Source of the DNA: a bacterium
GTDB lineage: Bacteria; Planctomycetota; J058; JAJDCP01
Direction of reading: 5' to 3'
Assembly: GCA_030428695.1 (NCBI GenBank)
Contig: JAUIEM010000156.1
Coordinates: 1 to 20,827 of the forward strand
DNA length: 20,827 nucleotides
The notes under the pieces are model-generated. The model searched no databases, was not told where the DNA came from, and saw nothing but the letters and a program-made list of their open reading frames with translations. How positions within the stretch are numbered: position 1 is the first letter of the stretch; each line of letters opens with the position of its first letter. Shown here piece by piece: positions 1 through 7,066 of the stretch. The translations under genes were made by a program, and so were the position numbers.

Positions 1-876
1 ATCGTGGTCTGCCTTCCCCAGACGATCTCGGCGACGATGGGGCGGCGCCGTTTGGACGAGATGCAGGCGATCGGGGCGGAGCCCTCGGCGCTGTTCGCGA
101 TGCTGAATCGAACCGGGTCGGGCGGGATGGCCGCCGGCGAGCCCCACGGCGGCGACTGGCTCGCGCCGAAGGTCGGCGGCGCCGACGAGGGCGGCAGCAT
201 CCGCCTCAAGGGCCGCAAGGGGCTGGTGACCAACGGCAGCCAGCAGGGCTGGTTGCTCGTCGCGGGCCGTGAGGGCGACGAGGAGTGCGTGTACCTGGTC
301 GACGCCAGCAAGGACGGGGTGACGCCGGTCGAGGGCCCGGCAAAGCTCGGCCTGCGCAACGCCGACACCGTCTACGTCGACTTCGACCTCGCGCTCGGCG
401 CCGAGGCCCGTGTCCAGGGCGGGCGCGAGCTGGTCTCGCGAGCCCGCGACGAGGGGCGCATCCTCGCCGCGGCGGTGTGCCTCGGGCTGATGGAGGACGC
501 CCTCGCGCGCTCGACGAAGTACGCCAAGGAGCGCAAGGCCTTCCGCAAGCCGCTGACCGCCTTCCAGGAGATCCAGTTCAAGCTCGCCGACATGCGGCTG
601 GCGATCGACACCGTCCGCGCCCTGATCTTCCGCGCGGTCGCCCTCGCCGACGCCGACCTGCCCGAGCTGGCGACGGCCGCGGCCTCGGCCAAGCTGTTCG
701 CCGCCCAGCGCGCCCTCGAGGTCGGCAAGGAGGCGGTGCAGGTCCACGGCGGCAACGGCTACGTCAGCGAGTACGGCGTCGAGCGCCTGTACCGCGACGC
801 CAAGGTGCTCGAGCTGATCGGCGGCCCGGCCTTCGCCGAGCGCAGCCTGCTCGCGGCCGCCTGCCTGGCGGAGTAG
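1..876 (+). CDS. Acyl-CoA dehydrogenase, C-terminal part (5' end outside window)
   Basis: FAD-dependent alpha,beta-dehydrogenation of acyl-CoA thioesters, first step of beta-oxidation (family knowledge). The frame is open from base 1, so the gene starts upstream; residues here are numbered from the codon at 4. A GEPHGGD segment (about 45-51) corresponds to the TEPxAGSD substrate/FAD loop of the family. The C-terminal helical domain carries RKAFRKPLTAFQ (177-188), QVHGGNGY (246-253) and YRDAK (263-267), all diagnostic. At the position of the usual catalytic Glu after YRDAK (YEG in medium-chain enzymes) there is Gly273, and the alternative helix-G Glu of the isovaleryl/long-chain type is also Gly (151), with Glu150 beside it. 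Substrate cannot be assigned. The thiolase follows 3 nt after the stop, supporting a role in acyl-CoA breakdown. Family assignment is secure; activity is less so because of the missing base. Confidence 0.93.
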   Translation: MVVCLPQTISATMGRRRLDEMQAIGAEPSALFAMLNRTGSGGMAAGEPHGGDWLAPKVGGADEGGSIRLKGRKGLVTNGSQQGWLLVAGREGDEECVYLVDASKDGVTPVEGPAKLGLRNADTVYVDFDLALGAEARVQGGRELVSRARDEGRILAAAVCLGLMEDALARSTKYAKERKAFRKPLTAFQEIQFKLADMRLAIDTVRALIFRAVALADADLPELATAAASAKLFAAQRALEVGKEAVQVHGGNGYVSEYGVERLYRDAKVLELIGGPAFAERSLLAAACLAE

Positions 877-879
877 GCC

Positions 880-2040
880 GTGCGCGTCGCGATCGTCGCC
901 GCCCGCCGCACCCCGATCGGGAAGTTCGGCGGCTCCCTCGCCGACACCAGCGCCGTCGAGCTAGGCCGCTTCGCGGTCGAGGCGGCGCTGCGCCAGGCGG
1001 ATGTGGGGCCGGAGGAAGTCGACGAGCTGATCTTCGGCCAGGCCCGCCAGGCCGGCAACGGCCCGAACCCCGCGCGCCAGGTCGCGATCACGGCCGGCAT
1101 CCCGCAGGAGAAGGTCGCCTGGACCGTCAACCAGGCGTGCGCCTCCGGGCTGAAGGCCATCCTGCTCGGCGCCGACAGCCTGCGCGCGGGGGCGAAGTTC
1201 GTCGTCGCCGGCGGTATGGAGAGCATGAGCCAGGTGCCCTACCTGCTCCCGCGCTTCCGCGAGGGCTACGGCTACGGGAACCTGCCGCTGGTCGACGCGA
1301 TGTACAAGGACGGCCTGCACTGCCCCCTCGCCGACCAGGTGATGGGGCTGACCGCCGAGACCCTCGTCGAGCGCTACGGCATCACCCGCGACGAGCAGGA
1401 CCGCTACGCCCTCGCCTCCCAGCAGCGCGCCGGCGCCTGCGAGGAGGCGGGCGGCTTCGCCGAGGAGCGCATCGAGCTGCAGCTGCCCACGGGCCGCTTC
1501 GCCCGCGACGAGCACATGCGGCCGACGACCACCCTCGCCAAGCTCGGCAAGCTGCCGCCGGTGTTCCGCAAGGACGGCAGCGTCCACGCCGGCAACGCCT
1601 CGGGCATCACCGACGGCGCGGCCGCCCTGTTGATGTGCAGCGAAGAGACCGCGAAGGCGCGCGGACTGGAAGTCCTCGCGCTGCTCGAGGGCGGCTGCGT
1701 GGTCGGGGTCGACCCGCGGGTGATGGGTATCGGCCCGGTGCCGGCGGTGCGCACCCTGCTCGAGCGGCTCGGCTTCGGCCTCGACGCGGTCGACCTCGTC
1801 GAGCTGAACGAGGCCTTCGCCGCCCAGGTGCTCGCCTGCGAGCGCGAGCTCTCGATCGGCCACGAGCGGCTCAACGTCGACGGTGGCTCGATCGCCCTCG
1901 GCCATCCGATCGGCTGCACCGGCACGCGCATCGTCGTCACCCTGCTGCACAGCCTGCGCCGCCGTGGCCTGTCCCGCGGCCTGGCGACCGCCTGCGTGTC
2001 CGGTGGCCTCGGCATCGCGGCCAGCTTCCGCTGTGCCTGA
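880..2040 (+). CDS. Acetyl-CoA acyltransferase / acetyltransferase (thiolase)
   Basis: Thiolytic cleavage of 3-ketoacyl-CoA, or the reverse Claisen condensation of two acetyl-CoA, in the cytoplasm. The 386 residues are close to the usual 390 or so. Visible family signatures: nucleophilic Cys87 in NQACASG, GGMESMS in the loop domain, NEAFAAQ, GHPIGCTG with catalytic His342, and Cys372 in the C-terminal CVSGGLG signature. That last motif has Ser where GGG is commoner, a mild variation. GTG at 880 is chosen because it lies 3 nt after the dehydrogenase stop and gives the canonical thiolase N-terminus (VAIVAARRTPIGKFGG). The pairing with an acyl-CoA dehydrogenase favours a degradative role, but a biosynthetic acetoacetyl-CoA thiolase cannot be excluded from sequence alone. 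The final 8 nt overlap tgt. Confidence 0.95.
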   Translation: MRVAIVAARRTPIGKFGGSLADTSAVELGRFAVEAALRQADVGPEEVDELIFGQARQAGNGPNPARQVAITAGIPQEKVAWTVNQACASGLKAILLGADSLRAGAKFVVAGGMESMSQVPYLLPRFREGYGYGNLPLVDAMYKDGLHCPLADQVMGLTAETLVERYGITRDEQDRYALASQQRAGACEEAGGFAEERIELQLPTGRFARDEHMRPTTTLAKLGKLPPVFRKDGSVHAGNASGITDGAAALLMCSEETAKARGLEVLALLEGGCVVGVDPRVMGIGPVPAVRTLLERLGFGLDAVDLVELNEAFAAQVLACERELSIGHERLNVDGGSIALGHPIGCTGTRIVVTLLHSLRRRGLSRGLATACVSGGLGIAASFRCA

Positions 2041-3157
2041 GGGCTTGCACTACGCTCTCGCCGCCGAGGACGGCCAGGCCCGGGCGGGCACCCTGCACAC
2101 CCTGCGCGGCCCGGTGCCGACGCCGACCTTCATGCCGGTCGGCACCCGCGGCAGCGTCAAGGCCCTGACCCCGCGGCAGGTCGCCGCCACCGGCGCCGGC
2201 ATCGTGCTCGGCAACGCCTACCACCTCTCGCTGCGGCCCGGCACCCCGTTGATCGCAGAGCTCGGCGGCCTGCACGCCTTCACGGGATGGGAGGGGCCGA
2301 TGCTGACCGACTCCGGGGGCTTCCAGGTGTTCAGCCTGGCCGGCCTGCGCAAGGTCAGCGAGCAGGGGGTCGCCTTCCGCGATCCGCGCTCCGGCGAGAA
2401 GCGGATGTTCACGCCGGAGAGCTCGATGCGCGAGCAGGAAGAGCTCGGCGCCGACATCATCATGGCCTTCGACGAGTGCCCCGAAGGTCCTTGCGACCGC
2501 GAGCGGGCCCGCGCGGCGATGGAGCGCTCCCTGCGCTGGCTGGCGCGCTGTGTCGCGGCGAAGAAGCGTTCGGACTGCGCGCTGTTCGGCATCGTCCAGG
2601 GGGCGGGCTTCGAGGACCTGCGCCGGGAGTCGCTCGAGCGCACCCTCGCGCACGACCTGCCGGGCTACGCCTTCGGCGGCTTCTCGGTCGGGGAGCCCAA
2701 GGAGGTGATGCAGGCGCTGCTGCCGGCGCTCGCTCCGGAGCTTCCCGCGGACAAGCCGCGCTACCTGATGGGGGTCGGCAAGCCGGAGGATCTCGTGCTC
2801 GGCGTCCAGGCCGGCATCGACATGTTCGACTGCGTGATGCCGACCCGCAACGCGCGCAACGCCTCGCTGTTCACGCGCTGGGGCACGCTGCGCATCCGCA
2901 ACGCGCGCTTCCGCAGGGATCCCCGGCCGGTCGAGCCGGACTGCCCCTGCCTGGCCTGCGCCGGCGGGTTCTCGCGCGCCTTCTTGCGGCACCTGTGCGA
3001 TGAGAAGGAGATCCTCTTCCTCACCCTCGCCACCTCGCACAACCTGACCTACTACCAGGAGCTGATGCGCGGCCTGCGCGCGGCGATCCTGGAGGGCCGG
3101 CTCGAGAGCTGGGTGAAGGGGTTGCAGGCCGGCTGGAAGGAGGGGGTGCCGGCCTGA
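2033..3157 (+). CDS. tgt: Queuine / preQ1 tRNA-guanine transglycosylase
   Basis: Exchanges G34 of GUN-anticodon tRNAs for preQ1, the committing tRNA step of queuosine synthesis. The 374 residues match the bacterial family (about 375). Visible elements: Asp93 in DSGGFQVFSL (general base), GIVQG, GGFSVGEP, GVGKPEDL, and GIDMFDCVMPTRNARN with the nucleophilic Asp263. The zinc site is Cys304, Cys306, Cys309 and His336. Compared with the E. coli spacing there is one extra residue between the third Cys and the His. The GTG at 2033 gives the expected N-terminus and overlaps the thiolase stop by 8 nt, implying translational coupling. The frame stays open further upstream, but only inside the thiolase gene, so longer starts are unlikely. 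No other queuosine gene is in the window. Confidence 0.96.
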   Translation: MPEGLHYALAAEDGQARAGTLHTLRGPVPTPTFMPVGTRGSVKALTPRQVAATGAGIVLGNAYHLSLRPGTPLIAELGGLHAFTGWEGPMLTDSGGFQVFSLAGLRKVSEQGVAFRDPRSGEKRMFTPESSMREQEELGADIIMAFDECPEGPCDRERARAAMERSLRWLARCVAAKKRSDCALFGIVQGAGFEDLRRESLERTLAHDLPGYAFGGFSVGEPKEVMQALLPALAPELPADKPRYLMGVGKPEDLVLGVQAGIDMFDCVMPTRNARNASLFTRWGTLRIRNARFRRDPRPVEPDCPCLACAGGFSRAFLRHLCDEKEILFLTLATSHNLTYYQELMRGLRAAILEGRLESWVKGLQAGWKEGVPA

Positions 3158-3167
3158 GGCACTCGGC

Positions 3168-3857
3168 TCAGTTGCCCCAGCCGAGCGGGTTGGTCGCGTT
3201 GGGGTAGTTCATCCCGGCGAACTCACGGTAGCGGCGCAGCTCGGCCATGCCGCGGGCGTTGCGCCCCCAACTGTCGACCGCGTCCTCGAGCAGGTCGAGG
3301 CGGACGCGGATGCTGTACCGGCTCAGGCGGCCGAGGGCGCCGACCACGAAGTAGTCCGGCTCTCCGCCGGGGGTGGTCTCGGTCTCGACCTTGCCGCCGT
3401 CCCCTTCCCAGAAGCCGATGGACTCGAGGAAGCAGTGGCCCTTGAGCGCCCACATCAGCACGAGGACCTCCTCGGCGGTGCGCTTGACCTCGGCCGGGTC
3501 GGCCTTGTCCTCGAGGCTGGCGCGCAGGAAGTCGAGCTTCTCCGACAGCTTCGCGAAGCCGGCGCGGGTGACCTGCGCGGGAGCGGGGTCGCGGCGGAAG
3601 GGCGCGAGCACCTCGCCCGGATCGGCCTCTTCGGGGACCTCGAGCTGCAGCGAGTAGGTGTCGATCACCTGGCGCAGGACCTCGGCCATCTTGATCTCGA
3701 GGTCGAGCAGGTGGTTGGTGACGGCCGAGACGTCGCGCTCGCTGCCGGTCATGCCGGTGACGACGCCGTCGACGTTGTTCTCGAAGGTGCGCTCCTGGGC
3801 GCCCAGGCCCGTCAGCAGGCAGGGGAGCAGGAGGCCGGCGAGGAGTCGGTTCTTCAT
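3168..3857 (-). CDS. Exported protein of unknown function
   Basis: I do not recognise this 229-residue protein. The start at 3857 is chosen because AAAGGAA lies about 8 nt upstream and because it begins a clean signal peptide: MKNR, a hydrophobic LLAGLLLPCLLTGL stretch, and a probable signal peptidase I site after GLGA (about residue 21). An upstream in-frame ATG at 3914 would bury the signal. The mature part is mostly charged and likely helical (segments near residues 45-65, 90-130 and 180-210). It has a single mature-region Cys in a GHCFLESIGFWEGDGG stretch and ends in NPLGWGN. No lipobox, catalytic motif or membrane segment is evident beyond the signal. It is the last gene of the leftward group; its 3' end is 10 nt from the convergent tgt stop. 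A periplasmic location is inferred. Confidence 0.8.
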   Translation of the reverse strand: MKNRLLAGLLLPCLLTGLGAQERTFENNVDGVVTGMTGSERDVSAVTNHLLDLEIKMAEVLRQVIDTYSLQLEVPEEADPGEVLAPFRRDPAPAQVTRAGFAKLSEKLDFLRASLEDKADPAEVKRTAEEVLVLMWALKGHCFLESIGFWEGDGGKVETETTPGGEPDYFVVGALGRLSRYSIRVRLDLLEDAVDSWGRNARGMAELRRYREFAGMNYPNATNPLGWGN

Positions 3858-3916
3858 GGTCGCGTTCCTTTCACGTTGAAGTGGGCAGTTGCGTCCCCCT
3901 GGACGAAGGCACATGA

Positions 3917-3936
3917 ACGAGAATTCACGAGAATTC
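3917..3936. repeat. Perfect tandem duplication of a 10-nt unit
   Basis: ACGAGAATTC occurs twice back to back in the 81-nt gap between the exonuclease III stop and the start of the exported-protein gene. Each unit contains the palindrome GAATTC. The position, about 60-80 nt upstream of the 3857 start, would suit an operator or simply a short replication duplication. No function is shown. Confidence 0.6.
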
Positions 3937-3938
3937 GA

Positions 3939-4721
3939 TCAAGCCCCGGGAATCTTCAGCTCGACGCACAGCGGCGCGTGATCGGAGGCGGTCAGCTTCT
4001 GCTTCTTCTTGCGCGCGTCGCGGTCGACCCAGGCCTTCTCGACCCAGGGGGCGACGTGCTCGTTGACCAGCACGTGGTCGATGCGCATGCCCTTGTTGAA
4101 GCGGAAGGCGCCGCCGCGGTAGTCCCAGAAGGTGAAGTGGCCCTTCGGGGCGAGGTGCGGCCAGACCGCGTCGACCAGGCCGAGGGCCTCGAGCTCCCTC
4201 CACTCGGCGTGTTCGAGGGGGTGGTAGCTCGGCACGTTGGTGAAGCGCTTGACGTCGTACACGTCCTCGGGGCGCGGCGCGACGTTCAGGTCGCCGCAGA
4301 CGATGCGCGGGACCTCCGCGGGCCGGCGGGCGAGCCACTCCCGCAGGGCGCGGAAGAAGCGCAGCTTGTACGCGAACTTCGGGGAGTCCTCGCTCTGGCC
4401 CTGGGGGCAGTACAGGTTGACGATGTCGATGCCGGCGATGCGGGCCGCGATCAGCCGGGCCTCGCCCTCGTCGGCCTCGGGCAGGCCGCGCTCGACCTCG
4501 GCGATCGGCAGCTTCGAGGCGATCAGCACCCCGTTCCACTGCTTTTGGCCGTGGATCGCGAGGTGGTAGCCGCGCTCCTCGAACAGGTCGCGCGGCACGT
4601 GCTCGTCCTCGAGCTTGAGCTCCTGGATGCAGAGGATGTCGGGGGCGGCCTCGTCGAGGTACAGCGCGACGAAGTCCGCCCGGGCTTTGAGGGAGTTGAC
4701 GTTCCAGGTGATGAGCTTCAT
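3939..4721 (-). CDS. xth: Exodeoxyribonuclease III (AP endonuclease)
   Basis: Class II AP endonuclease and 3'-phosphodiesterase of base-excision repair, Mg-dependent. The 260 residues are typical of the exoIII/ExoA family. Landmarks: MKLITWNVNS with Asn7 and Asn9, IQELK with metal-binding Glu34, GDLNVAP carrying the Asp/Asn pair of the active site, RIDHVL, and SDHAPL with the catalytic His near the C-terminus. The start at 4721 is chosen over the upstream in-frame ATG at 4748 because it gives the canonical MKLITWN N-terminus and has GGAG about 7 nt upstream. It follows the RNA methyltransferase stop by 23 nt, so it probably belongs to the same leftward transcript as hemH. Nothing is unusual in the protein itself. 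Confidence 0.95.
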   Translation of the reverse strand: MKLITWNVNSLKARADFVALYLDEAAPDILCIQELKLEDEHVPRDLFEERGYHLAIHGQKQWNGVLIASKLPIAEVERGLPEADEGEARLIAARIAGIDIVNLYCPQGQSEDSPKFAYKLRFFRALREWLARRPAEVPRIVCGDLNVAPRPEDVYDVKRFTNVPSYHPLEHAEWRELEALGLVDAVWPHLAPKGHFTFWDYRGGAFRFNKGMRIDHVLVNEHVAPWVEKAWVDRDARKKKQKLTASDHAPLCVELKIPGA

Positions 4722-4744
4722 CGGGACTCCAGGGCTGAGGGCGC

Positions 4745-5890
4745 TCACTCTTCCTGCGCCGGTTTCTTCTTCGCGCGCGGCTTCTTCGTCCGGCCGGTCA
4801 GGAACACGACCTTCGTCCCCCCGTGGTCGGTCATCAGCGCCGACTGCAGGCCCGCGCAGGCCAGCCGCGTGCGCCGCACCCGCGGCCCGGTCGGCGCGAC
4901 CAGGCCGATGCGCACCCCCGGGCCGAGCTCGGCGAGCCGGGTGTCGAGGGCGCGCAGGGCGCTGCCGGCGCCGGCGATGCGCTGGCCGTAGGGAGGGTTG
5001 GTGACGACCGCGGCGACGCGCGGCAGCGGGACCTCCTCGAGGTCCGCGAGCTCGACGGTCAGGTCGGCGCTGACGCCGGCCCGCTCCGCGTTGCCCTCGA
5101 TCGCCCGCAGGGCGCCTTCGACCCGGTCGCGGGCGAAGATCGGGGCGGGGCAGAGGGGCAGCTCGCGGGCCTCGGCCTCCGCCCGCTGGCGGGCGATCCC
5201 CGCGGCGTCGGCGAGGGCGAGATGCTCGAAGGCGAAGGAGCGGCCCTTGCCGGGGGCGATCTCGCGGGCCATCCGCGCGGCCTCGATCGCGATGGTCCCC
5301 GAGCCCGCCATCGGGTCGATCAGCCGCTTCCCGACCTTCCAGCTCGAGGCGACCAGCAGCGCCCGGGCGAGGTCCTCACGCAGCGGGGCCTTCGCGGTCT
5401 GCTGACGCCAGCCCCGGCGATGCAGGGGCTCGCCGCTGGTGTCGATGCTGACGGTGCAGCGGTCCTGCTCGAGGCGCAGCAGGATCGTCACCGGCGGCGC
5501 GTCTTCGGCCGCTTCCCCGAAGGCTTCCCCCAGGACCCGCTCGAGGCTGCGCGCGACCTCGCCCCCGGAGCGCAGGCGCGAGTCCTTGAGGCTGACCTTG
5601 AGCTCCGGCCGGCAGGCCCCGCCGAGCAGGCTCTTCCAGGGCAGCTCGGCCGCCTTCTTGCGCAGCTTGCGCAGGCTGCGCGCGGTGAAGCTCCCGACCC
5701 GGAGCAGGACGCGCGTCGCCAGGCCGGAGCGCAGGTTGAGGCGGAAGGCGAGGGGGCCGGGCCCACGCACGGGTACGCCGCCGGGCTCGGGCTTGCCGAC
5801 GCGGCGCTTCCCCGCGAGCTCGACCAGCTCGGTGGCGAGCAGGCGCTCGAGGCCCGGGGCGCAGGTGACGAACAGGTCGAGGTCGGCCAT
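4745..5890 (-). CDS. THUMP-domain RNA guanine-N2 methyltransferase (RlmL N-half / YpsC-like)
   Basis: Predicted SAM-dependent N2-guanine methyltransferase acting on 23S rRNA or tRNA. The 381 residues fit the single-domain relatives of RlmL. An N-terminal ferredoxin-like plus THUMP region (about 1-155) is followed by HRRGWR (157-162, matching the family HkRGYR linker), SAM motif I DPMAGSGT (Asp192 onward), and the catalytic NPPYGQRI (298-305). The start at 5890 gives the standard MADLDLFVTCAPGLE opening. Its A is shared with the hemH stop (TGATG), indicating tight coupling. The frame stays open far upstream, antisense to other genes, but that extension has no family similarity. The C-terminus ends in a Lys-rich tail (TKKPRAKKKPAQEE). 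Which guanine is modified cannot be told from sequence; family confidence is high. Confidence 0.88.
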   Translation of the reverse strand: MADLDLFVTCAPGLERLLATELVELAGKRRVGKPEPGGVPVRGPGPLAFRLNLRSGLATRVLLRVGSFTARSLRKLRKKAAELPWKSLLGGACRPELKVSLKDSRLRSGGEVARSLERVLGEAFGEAAEDAPPVTILLRLEQDRCTVSIDTSGEPLHRRGWRQQTAKAPLREDLARALLVASSWKVGKRLIDPMAGSGTIAIEAARMAREIAPGKGRSFAFEHLALADAAGIARQRAEAEARELPLCPAPIFARDRVEGALRAIEGNAERAGVSADLTVELADLEEVPLPRVAAVVTNPPYGQRIAGAGSALRALDTRLAELGPGVRIGLVAPTGPRVRRTRLACAGLQSALMTDHGGTKVVFLTGRTKKPRAKKKPAQEE

Positions 5891-6933
5891 CAGCCCATCT
5901 CCGCGAAGCGCCGACCCGTGGGAGCCGGACCCGGGGCGGCGCGCACCCGGTCGGCGAGCACCTCGACCCAGGCCGGGTCGGCGTTCAGGCAGGGGATGAC
6001 GGTGAAGCGCTCGCCGCCGGCGGCGAGGAAGCTCTCCTTGCCGCGCAGGCAGATCTCCTCGAGGGTCTCGAGGCAGTCGGAGACGAAGGACGGGCACACG
6101 ACCGTCAGCTTCCGCACCCCCTGCCCCGGCAGGGCCTCGAGCAAGAGGTCGGTGTACGGCCGCAGCCAGGGCCGGCGGCCGAGGCGCGACTGGAAGGACA
6201 CCGCCCAGCGCTCTTCGGGCAGCGCGAGCCGCGCGGCCAGCCCCCGCGCGGTCGCGTAGCACTGCGCCCGGTAGCACATCGCCCGGGCGGGGTGCTCGAC
6301 GGCGCAGCAGTCCGGCAGCGTCAGGCAGTAGCACTCGGAGGGGTCGCGCTTGCGCACGTGGCGCTCGGGGATGCCGTGGAAGCTGATCAGCAGCAGGTCG
6401 TCGTCGGCCGCAAGGTGCGGCCGGCTGACCCCGGCGAGGGCGTCGAGGTAGCCCGGATCCTCGAAGAAGGGCGGGAGGAAGCGCAGGAGCGCCCGTTCCC
6501 CCAGCCGCTCGCGCACCGCCCGCGCCACCGTCTCGTAGCTCGACATCGCGTAGTGGGGGTAGAGCGGGACGCACAGGAGCTCGTCGCAGCCCGCGCCGAG
6601 CAGCGTGTCGATCGCGGCGTCCAGGGTCGGCCGGCCGTAGCGCATGCCGAGCGCGACGGGCAGCTCGAGCCGGGCGCGCAGGGCCTCGGCGAGGCGCTCG
6701 CTGTAGACGATCAGCGGCGAGCCCTCGTCGGTCCAGATCTGGGCGTAGGCTTCCGCCGAACGCTTCGGCCGGAACGGCAGGATCACGCCGTGCAGGAGCA
6801 ACGCGCGCAGGGGTCCAGCGATGTCGATGACGAGGGGGTCGCTGAGGAACTCGGCGAGATAGCGGCGCACGTCCGGCACCGACGGGGAGTCGGGGGAACC
6901 GAGGTTGACCAGGAGCACGCCGCGCTTGTCCAC
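5890..6933 (-). CDS. hemH: Ferrochelatase, internal-cysteine [2Fe-2S] type
   Basis: Inserts ferrous iron into protoporphyrin IX (or coproporphyrin III, depending on lineage), the last chelation step of haem synthesis. The 347 residues fit the family. Key features: GVLLVNLGSPDSP near the N-terminus, catalytic His186 in SFHGIPERH, SFQSRLGRRPWLRPYTD (about 246-262), and VVCPSFVSDCLETLEEI with the conserved acidic residues near 289-293. Between HGIP and the QSR motif lies a cluster Cys201, 203, 209, 210, 220 and 225. Ferrochelatases of Myxococcus and relatives ligate a [2Fe-2S] cluster with four Cys in such an internal segment of about 20 residues. The start is GTG at 6933, since no ATG precedes MDKRGVLLVN. 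It is divergent from an iron importer across 133 nt. A soluble or membrane-peripheral cytoplasmic enzyme is expected. Confidence 0.95.
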   Translation of the reverse strand: MDKRGVLLVNLGSPDSPSVPDVRRYLAEFLSDPLVIDIAGPLRALLLHGVILPFRPKRSAEAYAQIWTDEGSPLIVYSERLAEALRARLELPVALGMRYGRPTLDAAIDTLLGAGCDELLCVPLYPHYAMSSYETVARAVRERLGERALLRFLPPFFEDPGYLDALAGVSRPHLAADDDLLLISFHGIPERHVRKRDPSECYCLTLPDCCAVEHPARAMCYRAQCYATARGLAARLALPEERWAVSFQSRLGRRPWLRPYTDLLLEALPGQGVRKLTVVCPSFVSDCLETLEEICLRGKESFLAAGGERFTVIPCLNADPAWVEVLADRVRAAPGPAPTGRRFAEMG

Positions 6934-7023
6934 GGGCTGAGTGTACCGGGCCGGGGCGGGAAGTCCAGGGCTGGGGGGAGCATCGCATCTTCCGCAGAAC
7001 AGGTCTTCCGCCCGGCAGGAATC

Positions 7024-7052
7024 TTGATACGCTTGTATTTAGAGAATCGAAG
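7024..7052 (+). promoter_or_regulatory. AT-rich candidate promoter of the iron importer
   Basis: TTGATA at 7024-7029 and the following TATTTAGAGAAT form the only AT-rich island in the hemH-importer gap. An ATAC-GCTT-GTAT inverted repeat is embedded (7027-7038). The exact -10 is unclear because no TATAAT-like hexamer sits at 17 nt spacing. No convincing Fur box could be seen. AAGGGG just upstream of the 7067 ATG serves as ribosome-binding site. Confidence 0.35.
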
Positions 7053-7066
7053 CAAAAGGGGCGAAG

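Noticed and set aside
285..2168. 627-codon open frame on the plus strand across the dehydrogenase and thiolase genes
   Set aside because: It is Arg/Pro/Ala-rich with no family motifs and lies antiphase to two well-supported genes; typical of GC-rich shadow frames.
6934..7066. Fur box between hemH and the iron receptor
   Set aside because: Sequences such as TTGATACGCTTGTATT only loosely resemble the 19-bp consensus; too weak to call.
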